The notes below the pieces were generated by a model. The model was not told where the DNA came from, ran no database searches, and was given only the letters and a program-made list of their open reading frames with translations. A stretch of DNA of 6,574 nucleotides from Actinomycetes bacterium (GTDB lineage: Bacteria; Actinomycetota; Acidimicrobiia; Acidimicrobiales; Palsa-688), in NCBI GenBank assembly GCA_021808665.1, contig JAKBBA010000166.1, forward strand, positions 1-6,574, read 5' to 3'. Position 1 is the first letter of the stretch. Each line of letters opens with the position of its first letter. A program made the position numbers and the translations under genes. Shown in pieces: positions 1-6,022 of the stretch.

Positions 1-624
1 CTGTGCACAGCCGACCGGCCCGACCTCGCCGAGTTCGTCGAGGCGTGCATCGTCGGCGGCGTCGACATCGTCCAACTGCGTGACAAGCGACTCGACGCCC
101 GACCCCTGATCGCCAGGGCGGTGATCGCCAGAGAGATATGCGCAAAGCATGGCGTCCCCTTCATCCTCAACGACCGCCCCGACCTGGCCCTCGCCTGCGA
201 AGCCGACGGTGTGCATGTAGGACAGGACGACGTGCCTGCTGCCGCGGCGCGTCGAATCCTCGGGGAAGGGGCGATCATCGGCTTGTCTACGCACGGCCCT
301 ACGCAATGGACGGCTGCGGCGGACGAACCGGTCGGGTACCTATCGGCGGGACCGGTGAACGCGACACCCACCAAGCCGGGGCGCCCCGGCACGGGCCTCG
401 GATACCTCGACTTCGTGTCGTCGAGTCCCACGGCGAAGACCACTCCTTGGTTCGTGACCGGCGGGGCGAACCCTGACACGGTCGACGAGATGGCAGCGCA
501 CGGGGCCCGGCGCTTCGTCGCTGTGCGCTATCTCACCGAGTCCGCCGATCCCGAAGCGTCCGCACGTTCGCTGCGAGCGGCTATCGACCGGCACTGGAAC
601 CTACCGAAGACGGCGCTGACGTAG
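1..624 (+). CDS. thiE: Thiamine-phosphate synthase ThiE (5'-truncated by window edge)
   Basis: ThiE joins HMP-pyrophosphate (the pyrimidine) to the thiazole phosphate to make thiamine phosphate in the cytoplasm. The frame is open from base 1; 207 residues are visible against a family length of about 210-220, so only roughly ten N-terminal residues and the start lie outside. Family motifs in order (numbered from the first visible codon): QLRDK at 25-29 (substrate pyrophosphate/Mg region), LNDRPDLA at 56-63, DGVHVGQDD at 69-77, GLSTH at 94-98, GPVNATPTKPG at 117-127 (phosphate-binding loop), and TGGA at 153-156 near the second phosphate site. All expected active-site motifs are present, so the enzyme is probably functional. 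The ATG at 139 and the GTG at 121 are internal and not real starts. The gene converges on the hydrolase at 852. No TPP riboswitch can be assessed because the upstream DNA is missing. Confidence 0.95.
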   Translation: MCTADRPDLAEFVEACIVGGVDIVQLRDKRLDARPLIARAVIAREICAKHGVPFILNDRPDLALACEADGVHVGQDDVPAAAARRILGEGAIIGLSTHGPTQWTAAADEPVGYLSAGPVNATPTKPGRPGTGLGYLDFVSSSPTAKTTPWFVTGGANPDTVDEMAAHGARRFVAVRYLTESADPEASARSLRAAIDRHWNLPKTALT

Positions 625-754
625 AGGTCGAAGCCACCTTTCTGCCCAGACACGACGTCCTCGGGCAAACCCGGACGGGTGGATTCGACTCAATCACAAC
701 TGGTGCTGCGCCCGGCGGGTCGTTCACGGTCCGTTTCCAGATCCCCCCGGCCTC

Positions 755-769
755 GGTGGCGCTGCCACC
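755..769. terminator. Candidate short hairpin between convergent genes
   Basis: GGTGGC (755-760) and GCCACC (764-769) form a perfect 6-bp GC-rich stem with a 3-nt loop, about 130 bp past the thiE stop and about 85 bp past the hydrolase stop, where a bidirectional terminator would be expected. No T-run follows on either strand, so it is at best a weak or factor-assisted terminator. The rest of 625-851 holds the palindrome at 777-788 and an open plus-strand frame without a start codon. Confidence 0.3.
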
Positions 770-776
770 CGCGGAT

Positions 777-788
777 TGTACGCGTACA
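777..788. repeat. 12-bp perfect palindrome
   Basis: TGTACGCGTACA is identical to its own reverse complement. It has the size and symmetry of a dimeric regulator site, but it lies between two convergent gene ends with no promoter that it obviously serves. A chance palindrome, or part of a decayed gene, is equally possible. Confidence 0.3.
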
Positions 789-851
789 CGACCTCGCCGT
801 GACCGAGTAGAGCGTCGATAGGGCCTCTCGCGGGGATTCCGCCGTATTAGC

Positions 852-1661
852 TCAGCGGTCCTGGCGGTCAAGCCACCCGAGCAGCAAAGCGACAGCTCTA
901 GGGTCGTGGCTGAGACGGTGCGCTGCGCCTGGGAGGATCTTCAGTTCCGCGCGCTCTTCCGCAGCGTCCGCGAGCGCCCGGGCGTCGAGAACGTTGACAA
1001 CCTCGTCGTTGGCCCCGTGCACCAGCAGCAGCGGCCGCGGCGGAATCAGAGAAATCGAATCGAGAGGTCGAATCTCGCGCAGCTCGCGGGCCCAAGCGTC
1101 GAGGTCACCCGGGAAGGACCGGTCCTTGATCAAACCTGCGACGCGCGCCTGAGCTACGAAGCGACGTGCGTCGGAGGCCCGGTCGGCGAAGTCGGCGGGA
1201 GCTGAGAAGGAGGCGACGCCTCGGATTCGGGTGTCGTTGCCTGCGGCGCAGATTGCGAGCGCTCCGCCCGCAGCGAACCCGCAAAGCCACAGCGAGTCGA
1301 CCCGTGGTGCCGCAAGTGTCACTTCGACTGCCGCTTGAAGATCTCTGAGCCAGCCTCCGAGCGAGAAGTTGCCGGTCGATGCGGCAGTACCGCGGAACGA
1401 GAAGGTGACCACCGTCCAACCGGTGTCGTTGGCGAGGCGGTCTGCCAGCTGGTGGAAGCTCCCGTCGGATCCAGGCTGGCTGTCACCCGAGGGGAAGCCA
1501 TGGCAGATGAGCAGGCAATGACGGGCGCCCCCAGCTGCCGAGGCGGCGGGCCGTGCCGCGTACGAGGCGAGACTGACGCCGTCTACCGGGATCGTGAACT
1601 CGCCCCCCTGATCCGGGACAGCCTCGGGAAGCGTCTGCACAGCCTCAGGAAGCGTGCCCAT
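852..1661 (-). CDS. Alpha/beta-hydrolase fold protein with Ser-to-Ala nucleophile
   Basis: This 269-aa cytoplasmic protein has the alpha/beta-hydrolase plan: a strand ending in HGFPSG (54-59, oxyanion region), the nucleophile elbow at 125-133 (LWLCGFAAGG), an acid-strand motif LLLVHGANDE with Asp219, and a C-terminal GAAH with His248. Asp and His of the triad are recognisable, but the elbow reads G-F-A-A-G, putting Ala130 where the family has Ser (codon GCT, one base from TCT). A standard serine-esterase mechanism is therefore unlikely unless another residue substitutes. The ATG is preceded by GAGGT with an 8-nt gap (1670-1674). The first 15 residues hold a duplicated TLPEAV, and homology-like sequence seems to begin around residue 20 (GEFTIPVDGVSLASYAARP), so a shorter form cannot be excluded. 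The upstream gap is rich in inverted repeats and may be a regulatory leader. No natural substrate can be named. Confidence 0.9.
   Translation of the reverse strand: MGTLPEAVQTLPEAVPDQGGEFTIPVDGVSLASYAARPAASAAGGARHCLLICHGFPSGDSQPGSDGSFHQLADRLANDTGWTVVTFSFRGTAASTGNFSLGGWLRDLQAAVEVTLAAPRVDSLWLCGFAAGGALAICAAGNDTRIRGVASFSAPADFADRASDARRFVAQARVAGLIKDRSFPGDLDAWARELREIRPLDSISLIPPRPLLLVHGANDEVVNVLDARALADAAEERAELKILPGAAHRLSHDPRAVALLLGWLDRQDR
1618..1659 (-). repeat. 21-bp tandem duplication in the hydrolase N-terminus
   Basis: Plus-strand ACAGCCTCGGGAAGCGT (1618-1634) recurs as ACAGCCTCAGGAAGCGT (1639-1655), 16 of 17 bases identical, with a 21-bp period. In the protein this gives TLPEAV twice in a row (residues 3-8 and 10-15). 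The period is a multiple of three, so the frame survives. It looks like a slippage duplication lying before the conserved domain. Confidence 0.65.
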
Positions 1662-1680
1662 GGACGGTTACCTCACGTTT

Positions 1681-1712
1681 CGTCAGGTGACGACTCATGG
1701 CTGCAGCCGTCA
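1681..1712. promoter_or_regulatory. CGTCA/TGACG repeat cluster upstream of the hydrolase
   Basis: CGTCA (1681-1685), TGACG (1688-1692) and CGTCA (1708-1712) surround a perfect palindrome GGCTGCAGCC (1699-1708). The first pair is an inverted repeat with a 2-bp spacer. The cluster lies 20-51 bp upstream of the hydrolase ATG, so it could be an operator or leader RNA structure. No regulator family is assigned. Confidence 0.35.
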
Positions 1713-1720
1713 TAACGCGA

Positions 1721-1752
1721 GATTGGGGCCACTGCGATGAGTGACCCCAATC
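1721..1752. repeat. Long inverted repeat (13-bp arms, 6-nt loop)
   Basis: GATTGGGGCCACT (1721-1733) and AGTGACCCCAATC (1740-1752) pair at 12 of 13 positions around the loop GCGATG. This is the strongest hairpin-forming element seen in the window. There is no T-tract on either side, so it is not a standard terminator. It lies 60-91 bp upstream of the hydrolase ATG, and the ATG of the doubtful plus-strand ORF sits in its loop. An operator or an RNA hairpin in the hydrolase leader are the main options. Confidence 0.6.
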
Positions 1753-2003
1753 CCGACAATATCTGGATGGAACACGGCGAAGAAGTTGAAAATGACAGGC
1801 GGGACCAGCTCCTGTCCCTCCTCGCCTGGGTAACTGGTGGAATTCACCAGAAGGCCCAGCGACCGACTAGCGGCCAGTCACCTCCGAGGTCCCAGTACTT
1901 CGACTTATCAGCTGGACCACCTCCTTTCCTCGGTAGAAATATATTAACCGGCGGAGGGGCCAACGCCAAGCTTTTGCCGGGCCCTCAGATGCCGATCCGC
2001 TGA
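1737..2003 (+). CDS. Doubtful small hypothetical ORF (88 aa)
   Basis: No family is recognised. The first ~45 residues look protein-like: acidic (GEEVENDRRD) followed by a hydrophobic stretch (LLSLLAWVTGG). The second half is proline/glycine-rich with ATA and TTA codons that are rare in the neighbours. GGGG lies 8 nt before the ATG, a weak ribosome-binding site, and the start codon sits in the loop of the 1721-1752 hairpin. The 3' end overlaps the acyl-CoA dehydrogenase gene by 19 bases on the opposite strand. It also overlies minus-strand promoter-like and Shine-Dalgarno signals. It could be a real small gene, a decayed one, or an open frame crossing a regulatory leader. Confidence 0.25.
   Translation: MSDPNPDNIWMEHGEEVENDRRDQLLSLLAWVTGGIHQKAQRPTSGQSPPRSQYFDLSAGPPPFLGRNILTGGGANAKLLPGPQMPIR
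1826..1859. repeat. Two-part hairpin
   Basis: The inner stem CTGGTG (1834-1839) / CACCAG (1845-1850) has a 5-nt loop. It is extended by an outer stem CTGGG (1826-1830) / CCCAG (1855-1859) across a small TAA/AAGG internal loop, 11 bp in all. On the minus strand it starts just after the mini-ORF stop (1867-1869). ACCAG at 1804-1808 could offer an alternative partner for one arm, a possible switch; this is inference only. Confidence 0.5.
1867..1929 (-). other. Near-perfect Shine-Dalgarno with 14-17 codon mini-ORF
   Basis: The minus strand reads GGAAAGGAGGTG at 1929-1918, an 11-base match (GAAAGGAGGTG) to the complement of the 16S 3' tail and by far the strongest ribosome-binding site in the window. 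No normal gene starts behind it. The only frame in range is LISRSTGTSEVTGR followed by TAG (1869-1867), from a CTG at 1911-1909 placed 8 nt after GGAGG; the same frame extends up to a GTG that overlaps the Shine-Dalgarno sequence itself. It may be a leader peptide for the hydrolase, or the start of a lost gene. CTG initiation is unusual, so translation is uncertain. Confidence 0.35.
1941..1969 (-). promoter_or_regulatory. Candidate minus-strand promoter
   Basis: On the minus strand, TTGGCG (1969-1964) and TAATAT (1946-1941) are separated by exactly 17 bp, inside one of the few AT-rich patches of the window. Each hexamer matches 4 of 6 consensus positions. Transcription would begin near 1934, a few bases before the strong Shine-Dalgarno sequence, and run through the mini-ORF and both hairpins toward the hydrolase. 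It starts about 40 bp after the acyl-CoA dehydrogenase stop on the same strand. Confidence 0.4.
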
Positions 2004-3100
2004 GCGAGGAGCTCACGGTGGTATGTGGGATCGCCGAAGAGCAGCTCGGAGCTCTTAGCCCGCTTGAAATACAGGTGCGCAGGGTGCTCCCAAGTGAAGC
2101 CGATACCGCCGTGGATCTGGATGTTCTCGGCAGTCGCGTGGAAATAAGCCTCAGAGCAGTACGACTTCGCGAGGCTCGCAACCACCGGGAGTTCGTCGCT
2201 GTCCTCGGCCGCGGCCCAACCCGCGTAGTAGGCGGCCGACTTCGCCGACTCGACCTCCAAGAGCATGTCGGCGCACTTGTGCTTGATCGCCTGGAAGCTC
2301 CCGATCGGACGCCCGAACTGCACCCGGACCTTCGCGTACTCGACCGCCATCTCGAGCACCTTCTGAGCGCCACCGACCTGCTCGGCCGCCAACGCTACCG
2401 CCGCCAAGTCGAGCATCTTCGAGATCGCCGCCCATCCCTCGCCTTCGACGCCCACGAGACGGGCAGGTGTCGAGTCGAAGGTGAGCTTCGCCTGCTTGCG
2501 GGTCTGGTCCATCGTGGAAAGCGAGGTCGCCTGGTAGCCGGCGGCTGCCTTGTCCACCGCGAACAGTGACACCCCGGCGCCCGTTCGTGCCGCCACCAGG
2601 ACAAGGTCGGCGGCGTGGCCGTCTAGCACGTATAGCTTCTCGCCACTCACATGCCAGTCGTCACCCGAGCGGCTCGCCGCGACGGTCACACCTTCCTCGT
2701 CCCAGCGCCCCGATGCCTCGGCCAAGGCGACGGTGGCGATCTTCGAGCCGTCGGCGATCGAAGGAAGGTAGTCGGCCTGCGCGGCTTCGTCCCCAGAAAC
2801 TAGGAGCAGGTTCGCGGCAAGCGCGACTGCGGAAAAATACGGCGCACACAGCAGTGCCCGGCCCATCTCCTCGAGCACGACCACGAGCTCGACGTAGCTG
2901 AAACCCGACCCGCCGAAGCGCTCCGGAATCGTCAAGCCCTGCAAGCCGAGCTGGTCGGCCATCTGACGCCACACGGCGAGGTCGTAGCCGTCCTCGGTGT
3001 CCATCAGGCGGCGGACCTCGGTCTCCGGGGACTTGTCCTCCAAGAAGCGCCGGACCGCTTTGCGGAGTTCTTCCTGCTCTTCACTGAACGCGAAATTCAC
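1985..3100 (-). CDS. Acyl-CoA dehydrogenase family protein (FadE-like), catalytic Glu absent
   Basis: Members of this FAD-dependent family oxidise acyl-CoA to trans-2-enoyl-CoA in beta-oxidation or steroid side-chain degradation. At 371 aa it is full length: N-terminal helical domain from FSEEQEELRKAVRRFLE, middle beta domain around 120-215, and C-terminal helical domain with R259-x-x-F262-G263-R-P-I-G-S-F-Q and IHGGIGFTWEHP (329-340). The usual base position (MCAD YEGT) reads L-F-G-D with Phe355. The alternative position used by isovaleryl-CoA dehydrogenase is Ala233. Neither is acidic, which resembles the non-catalytic subunit of mycobacterial alpha2beta2 enzymes of the ChsE1-ChsE2 type; that role is inference, and no partner gene is in the window. 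The start is GTG (3100-3098) with AGGA 8 nt upstream (3112-3109). It is divergent from the metallo-hydrolase gene across 100 bp. Confidence 0.92.
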   Translation of the reverse strand: MNFAFSEEQEELRKAVRRFLEDKSPETEVRRLMDTEDGYDLAVWRQMADQLGLQGLTIPERFGGSGFSYVELVVVLEEMGRALLCAPYFSAVALAANLLLVSGDEAAQADYLPSIADGSKIATVALAEASGRWDEEGVTVAASRSGDDWHVSGEKLYVLDGHAADLVLVAARTGAGVSLFAVDKAAAGYQATSLSTMDQTRKQAKLTFDSTPARLVGVEGEGWAAISKMLDLAAVALAAEQVGGAQKVLEMAVEYAKVRVQFGRPIGSFQAIKHKCADMLLEVESAKSAAYYAGWAAAEDSDELPVVASLAKSYCSEAYFHATAENIQIHGGIGFTWEHPAHLYFKRAKSSELLFGDPTYHRELLAQRIGI

Positions 3101-3145
3101 GGTTGACGTCCTTTTTTCCCTGGATATTTTGACCTAAGCGAACCC

Positions 3146-3157
3146 GCGCCAAGGCGC
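3146..3157. promoter_or_regulatory. Palindrome in the divergent promoter gap
   Basis: GCGCC (3146-3150) and GGCGC (3153-3157) form an inverted repeat around AA in the middle of the 100-bp region between two divergent genes. Nearby CTAGCCC occurs twice (3157-3163 and 3180-3186). This could be a shared operator, but the arms are short and GC-rich, so chance is a serious alternative. Confidence 0.25.
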
Positions 3158-3187
3158 TAGCCCTACTGCTCCCCTATTTCTAGCCCA

Positions 3188-3193
3188 TAGGCT
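3188..3193 (+). promoter_or_regulatory. Candidate leaderless promoter -10 box
   Basis: TAGGCT fits the actinobacterial TAnnnT -10 pattern and ends 7 nt before the ATG at 3201, which would place the transcription start at or beside the A of the start codon. The lack of a convincing Shine-Dalgarno sequence before this ATG fits leaderless expression. No clear -35 box is seen. Confidence 0.4.
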
Positions 3194-3200
3194 ACCTGTC

Positions 3201-3803
3201 ATGCACTACGAAGACTCCCGCGTAGAGGTGCACCGTGTGGTCGTAGGTCCCCTCGACAACAACGTGTACGTCGTGCGCTGCAAGCGGACCGGCGAAGCGG
3301 TCCTGATCGACGCGGCCAACGAGCATGAGATGCTCCTCGAGATGGCCGCAAGACTCGGGGTTCGCCGCATCCTCGAGACGCACGGGCACTGGGACCACAT
3401 CCAGGCGGTTCCCGCGGTGCGCGACGCCGGCTACGAGGTGGGGGTGACCGCCGCGGATGCTGCGATGCTGCCCTCGTATGACTTCGTGCTCGACGACGAG
3501 TCGGTCATAGAGTTCGGCGACCTGCGCCTTCACAGCATTGCGACGCCGGGGCACACGCCTGGGTCGATGTGTTTTCGTCTCGAAGGCGCCCCGCTTCTAT
3601 TCAGCGGCGACACGCTGTTCCCGGGCGGCCCCGGTAACACGAGCTTCGAGGGTGGCGACTTCAAGACGATCATCTCGTCCATCGAGCGCCGGCTGTTCGC
3701 GCCGCTGGATCCCTCGACCGTCGTCCTGCCCGGCCATGGCGTCGATACGAGTATTGCGAACGAGAGCCCACACCTAGACGAGTGGGTCGCCCGCGGCTGG
3801 TAG
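3201..3803 (+). CDS. Metallo-beta-lactamase-fold hydrolase (glyoxalase II-like)
   Basis: This 200-aa protein has the short MBL fold used by many glyoxalase II-like thioester or ester hydrolases. The metal-binding set is complete: H61-x-H63-x-D65-H66 (THGHWDH), H118 in TPGHTPGS, D137 in FSGDTLF, and H179 in LPGHG, consistent with a two-metal site. There is no signal peptide, so it is probably cytoplasmic. It lacks the C-terminal helical domain of classical glyoxalase II, so the substrate is unknown and no gene name is given. It appears monocistronic: divergent from the acyl-CoA dehydrogenase gene and convergent with the large glycosidase gene, whose stop lies 24 bp away. Confidence 0.93.
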   Translation: MHYEDSRVEVHRVVVGPLDNNVYVVRCKRTGEAVLIDAANEHEMLLEMAARLGVRRILETHGHWDHIQAVPAVRDAGYEVGVTAADAAMLPSYDFVLDDESVIEFGDLRLHSIATPGHTPGSMCFRLEGAPLLFSGDTLFPGGPGNTSFEGGDFKTIISSIERRLFAPLDPSTVVLPGHGVDTSIANESPHLDEWVARGW

Positions 3804-3840
3804 ACGGGCGCTGGCCAGGTGGACCGCTCAGGTGCCCGTC
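3803..3840. terminator. Candidate bidirectional hairpin at convergent gene ends
   Basis: GACGGGC (3803-3809) and GCCCGTC (3834-3840) are perfect 7-bp inverted arms spanning the 24-bp gap between the two convergent stops. The 24-nt loop is long and no T-tract follows, so the terminator role is inferred mainly from position. The right arm lies inside the last codons of the minus-strand glycosidase gene. Confidence 0.3.
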
Positions 3841-5963
3841 AGTGGGTGACGCGGGGCGTCGACAAGGGAGAGGCCCTCAGGAAGGCCCTCCACCGACACG
3901 TTGTCGCCTTCGACGGTGACAGTGACACGGGCCCCTGCAAGAGGTATCCCCCCCACTCGCAACCTGCCCACCTGCTCGGGAAGTGCGGGGTGCAGCCAGA
4001 CCTTACCCCGGGGCACCCACGGGTCGAGTCGAAGCAGCGTGCGAAGCATGAGCAACGGTGAAGCCGCCGACCACGCCTGAGGCGAGCAGGCGGTCGGATA
4101 CGGGACCACCAGCGGGTGCTCGATGCGCTCCAGGCCGCTGTAGAGCTCGGGCAGGCGCCCCCCTTGGGCGGAGCCGGCGTCTATGACGCCCATGATCACC
4201 CGGTGGGCTTCCTTGGTGTAGCCGTAGCGCATTAGGCCCGCGGCGGCGATAGCCGAATCGTGGGGCCACACCGAACCGCAGTGGTAGCTGACCGGGTTGT
4301 ATCCCGTCATCGACGATCCGAGCGTGCGTACCCCCCAGCCGCTGAACATCTCGGTGCCGCTCAGGCGCTTCGCGACCGCCCCCGCCTTGTCGGCGTCAAG
4401 GATGCCGGTCCAAAGGCAGTGACCCATGTTGGAGGTGAGGGCGTCGATCGGCTTCTTGTCCCTGTCGAGCCCCATGGCAAGCCAACCGCGATCCTCCAGC
4501 CAGAAGTCACGGTTGAACGCCGCCTTCAACTCCCCAGCGCGCGTTCTCATATGACTGGACAATGTATTGTCACCTTGTTCGGCAGCAAAGAACGCCCGAG
4601 CAAGATACGCGCTATATGCGTAGCCCTGCACTTCTGCGAGGGCGATCGGCGGGTCGGCGAGGCGTCCGTCAGCGAAACGGATGCCGCCCGTCGAGTCCTT
4701 CCACCCCTGGTGGCGCAGTCCACGGTCCGAAGCCCTCTGATATTCGATGTAGCCGTCGCCGTCGCGGTCGCCGAAGGTCTCCATCCACTCGATCGCACGG
4801 TCGGCGGCGGGAAGCAGGTTGTCGACCGCTTCACGGGCCAGACCCCAGCGGCGCAACTCGCCGAGCAGCATGACGAACAGCGGTGTCGCGTCGGCTGTCC
4901 CGTAGTAGATCGGGCCGCCGCCGAGCGAGAGGGAAGACGTGTCGCCGAAGCGCATCTCGTGGAGGATCCGCCCGGGCTCCTCCTCGTTGCCGGGGTTGAC
5001 CTCGGTCCCCTGGAATCGGGCAAGAGTCTGCAGGGTTCCGAGCGCCAGCTCAGGGTCGACCAGTAGGGCCATGTAGGCGGAGATGAGCGAGTCCCGGCCG
5101 AACAGCGTCATAAACCATGGAGCGCCGGCCGCAACGACCGTCCGCTCCGGGTAGTCAGGGTCGAATATCCGCAAGGATCCGAGGTCCTCGGAGCCGCGAG
5201 CGACAACGCTGCGCAGGCCGTCGTGGTCGGTATCGACGACGGGCACGCTGCGCCGCCACGCCGCCATCCTCTCCGCCGGCGCCCCCCTGGTGACCGGCTG
5301 GCCGACAAGCCACCGAGGTTCGATGTCGTCGCCGTCGATCCCGCAGATGAACTGGGTGCAAAGTGACCATGCGCTTCGCGAAGGGATGATCACCTCCCAG
5401 CTGGCGGAGTCGCCATGGATTACCGCAGGTATCGTGAAGGCCACCCTCAGACTCCGGCGATGGCCGCCGTTGCGGTGGCTGAAGACGATCGCCCCGTCGG
5501 CGCTGTCGACGGCAACGTCAGGGGGAGCCGAACCTCTTCCCTCTTTGACCGTGAACAGGTCAGCGAAGTCCGCTCCGACGACCATCTCCAAGGCGCAATA
5601 CGCCGGCTCCTCGCCGAAGTTGCGTATGAGCAGGTCCTCGCGCATTCCCCGCCCCACGTAGCGGCGACGTTCGATGAGCAGGTCCGAGTCCGCCCGACCC
5701 GCAGGCGGGAGGCTCCGCGAAATGAATGTCGCCGAGTACGGCTCCGCCATGGAGCGAGCGAGAGGCTCGGGCTCGTCCCCATTGACTTTCACCGAGTAGG
5801 AGGACAAAAAGCGGGTGTCGCGAAAGAACAGCCCTTCGCCGCGCTCGGCGGAGACGTTCCCTCCGAGGTCACAAACCAAGAAGGCAGGTCCCTCGACCAA
5901 GGTGACCCTGTCATGGTTGCCGGCGGATGGTCCACTCGCTGTCGAGTTCCATGGGCTTGGCAT
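3828..5963 (-). CDS. Amylo-alpha-1,6-glucosidase-like glycosidase (GDE_N_bis type)
   Basis: This 711-aa protein resembles the bacterial 'glycogen debranching N-terminal domain' family. The N-terminal beta-rich GDE_N_bis-like region spans about 20-215, beginning VTLVEGPAFLVCDLGGNV and including GLFFRDTRFLSSYSVKVNG. An (alpha/alpha)6-barrel domain follows to about 660 and carries the family-like blocks PWFMTLFGRDSL (Asp291), LAEVQGYAY (Glu444), SYHCGSVWPHDSA, and GRLPELYSG (Glu606). These acids are the best candidates for catalysis, but none is proven. No signal peptide is visible, so it probably acts in the cytoplasm on alpha-glucans or a related glucoside; the substrate cannot be read from the sequence. 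The ATG at 5963-5961 has AGGA only 4 nt upstream and TAGCGT (5977-5972) 8 nt upstream, fitting a leaderless or near-leaderless transcript. No glycogen or trehalose genes adjoin it; its divergent neighbour is the sufC-like gene. Confidence 0.92.
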   Translation of the reverse strand: MPSPWNSTASGPSAGNHDRVTLVEGPAFLVCDLGGNVSAERGEGLFFRDTRFLSSYSVKVNGDEPEPLARSMAEPYSATFISRSLPPAGRADSDLLIERRRYVGRGMREDLLIRNFGEEPAYCALEMVVGADFADLFTVKEGRGSAPPDVAVDSADGAIVFSHRNGGHRRSLRVAFTIPAVIHGDSASWEVIIPSRSAWSLCTQFICGIDGDDIEPRWLVGQPVTRGAPAERMAAWRRSVPVVDTDHDGLRSVVARGSEDLGSLRIFDPDYPERTVVAAGAPWFMTLFGRDSLISAYMALLVDPELALGTLQTLARFQGTEVNPGNEEEPGRILHEMRFGDTSSLSLGGGPIYYGTADATPLFVMLLGELRRWGLAREAVDNLLPAADRAIEWMETFGDRDGDGYIEYQRASDRGLRHQGWKDSTGGIRFADGRLADPPIALAEVQGYAYSAYLARAFFAAEQGDNTLSSHMRTRAGELKAAFNRDFWLEDRGWLAMGLDRDKKPIDALTSNMGHCLWTGILDADKAGAVAKRLSGTEMFSGWGVRTLGSSMTGYNPVSYHCGSVWPHDSAIAAAGLMRYGYTKEAHRVIMGVIDAGSAQGGRLPELYSGLERIEHPLVVPYPTACSPQAWSAASPLLMLRTLLRLDPWVPRGKVWLHPALPEQVGRLRVGGIPLAGARVTVTVEGDNVSVEGLPEGLSLVDAPRHPLTGT

Positions 5964-6022
5964 CGGTCCTGACGCTACACGCCTACTCGAGAAGCGCAGA
6001 ACAGACCGCCCTCATATTTTCT

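Noticed and set aside
1..120. TPP riboswitch upstream of thiE
   Set aside because: The window begins inside the coding region, so no leader is present to evaluate.
581..871. 96-aa minus-strand ORF between thiE and the hydrolase
   Set aside because: Arg/Ser/Gly-rich composition typical of an antisense shadow; it overlaps both flanking genes and has no recognisable domain.
844..875. tRNA-like 5' half (GTATTAGCTCAGCGGTCCTGG)
   Set aside because: It resembles a tRNA D-arm, but no anticodon stem or GGTTCRANTCC T-loop follows; the bases are the gap end and last codons of the hydrolase gene, whose C-terminus continues normally.
1910..1929. Match to the 3' end of 16S rRNA on the plus strand
   Set aside because: Seventeen of 20 bases match the anti-Shine-Dalgarno tail, but the sequence upstream does not resemble 16S. 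A strong Shine-Dalgarno on the minus strand explains it better.
4260..5066. 268-aa plus-strand ORF
   Set aside because: It is fully antisense to the debranching-enzyme-like gene, which has clear family motifs throughout this interval; no motif is visible in the antisense product.
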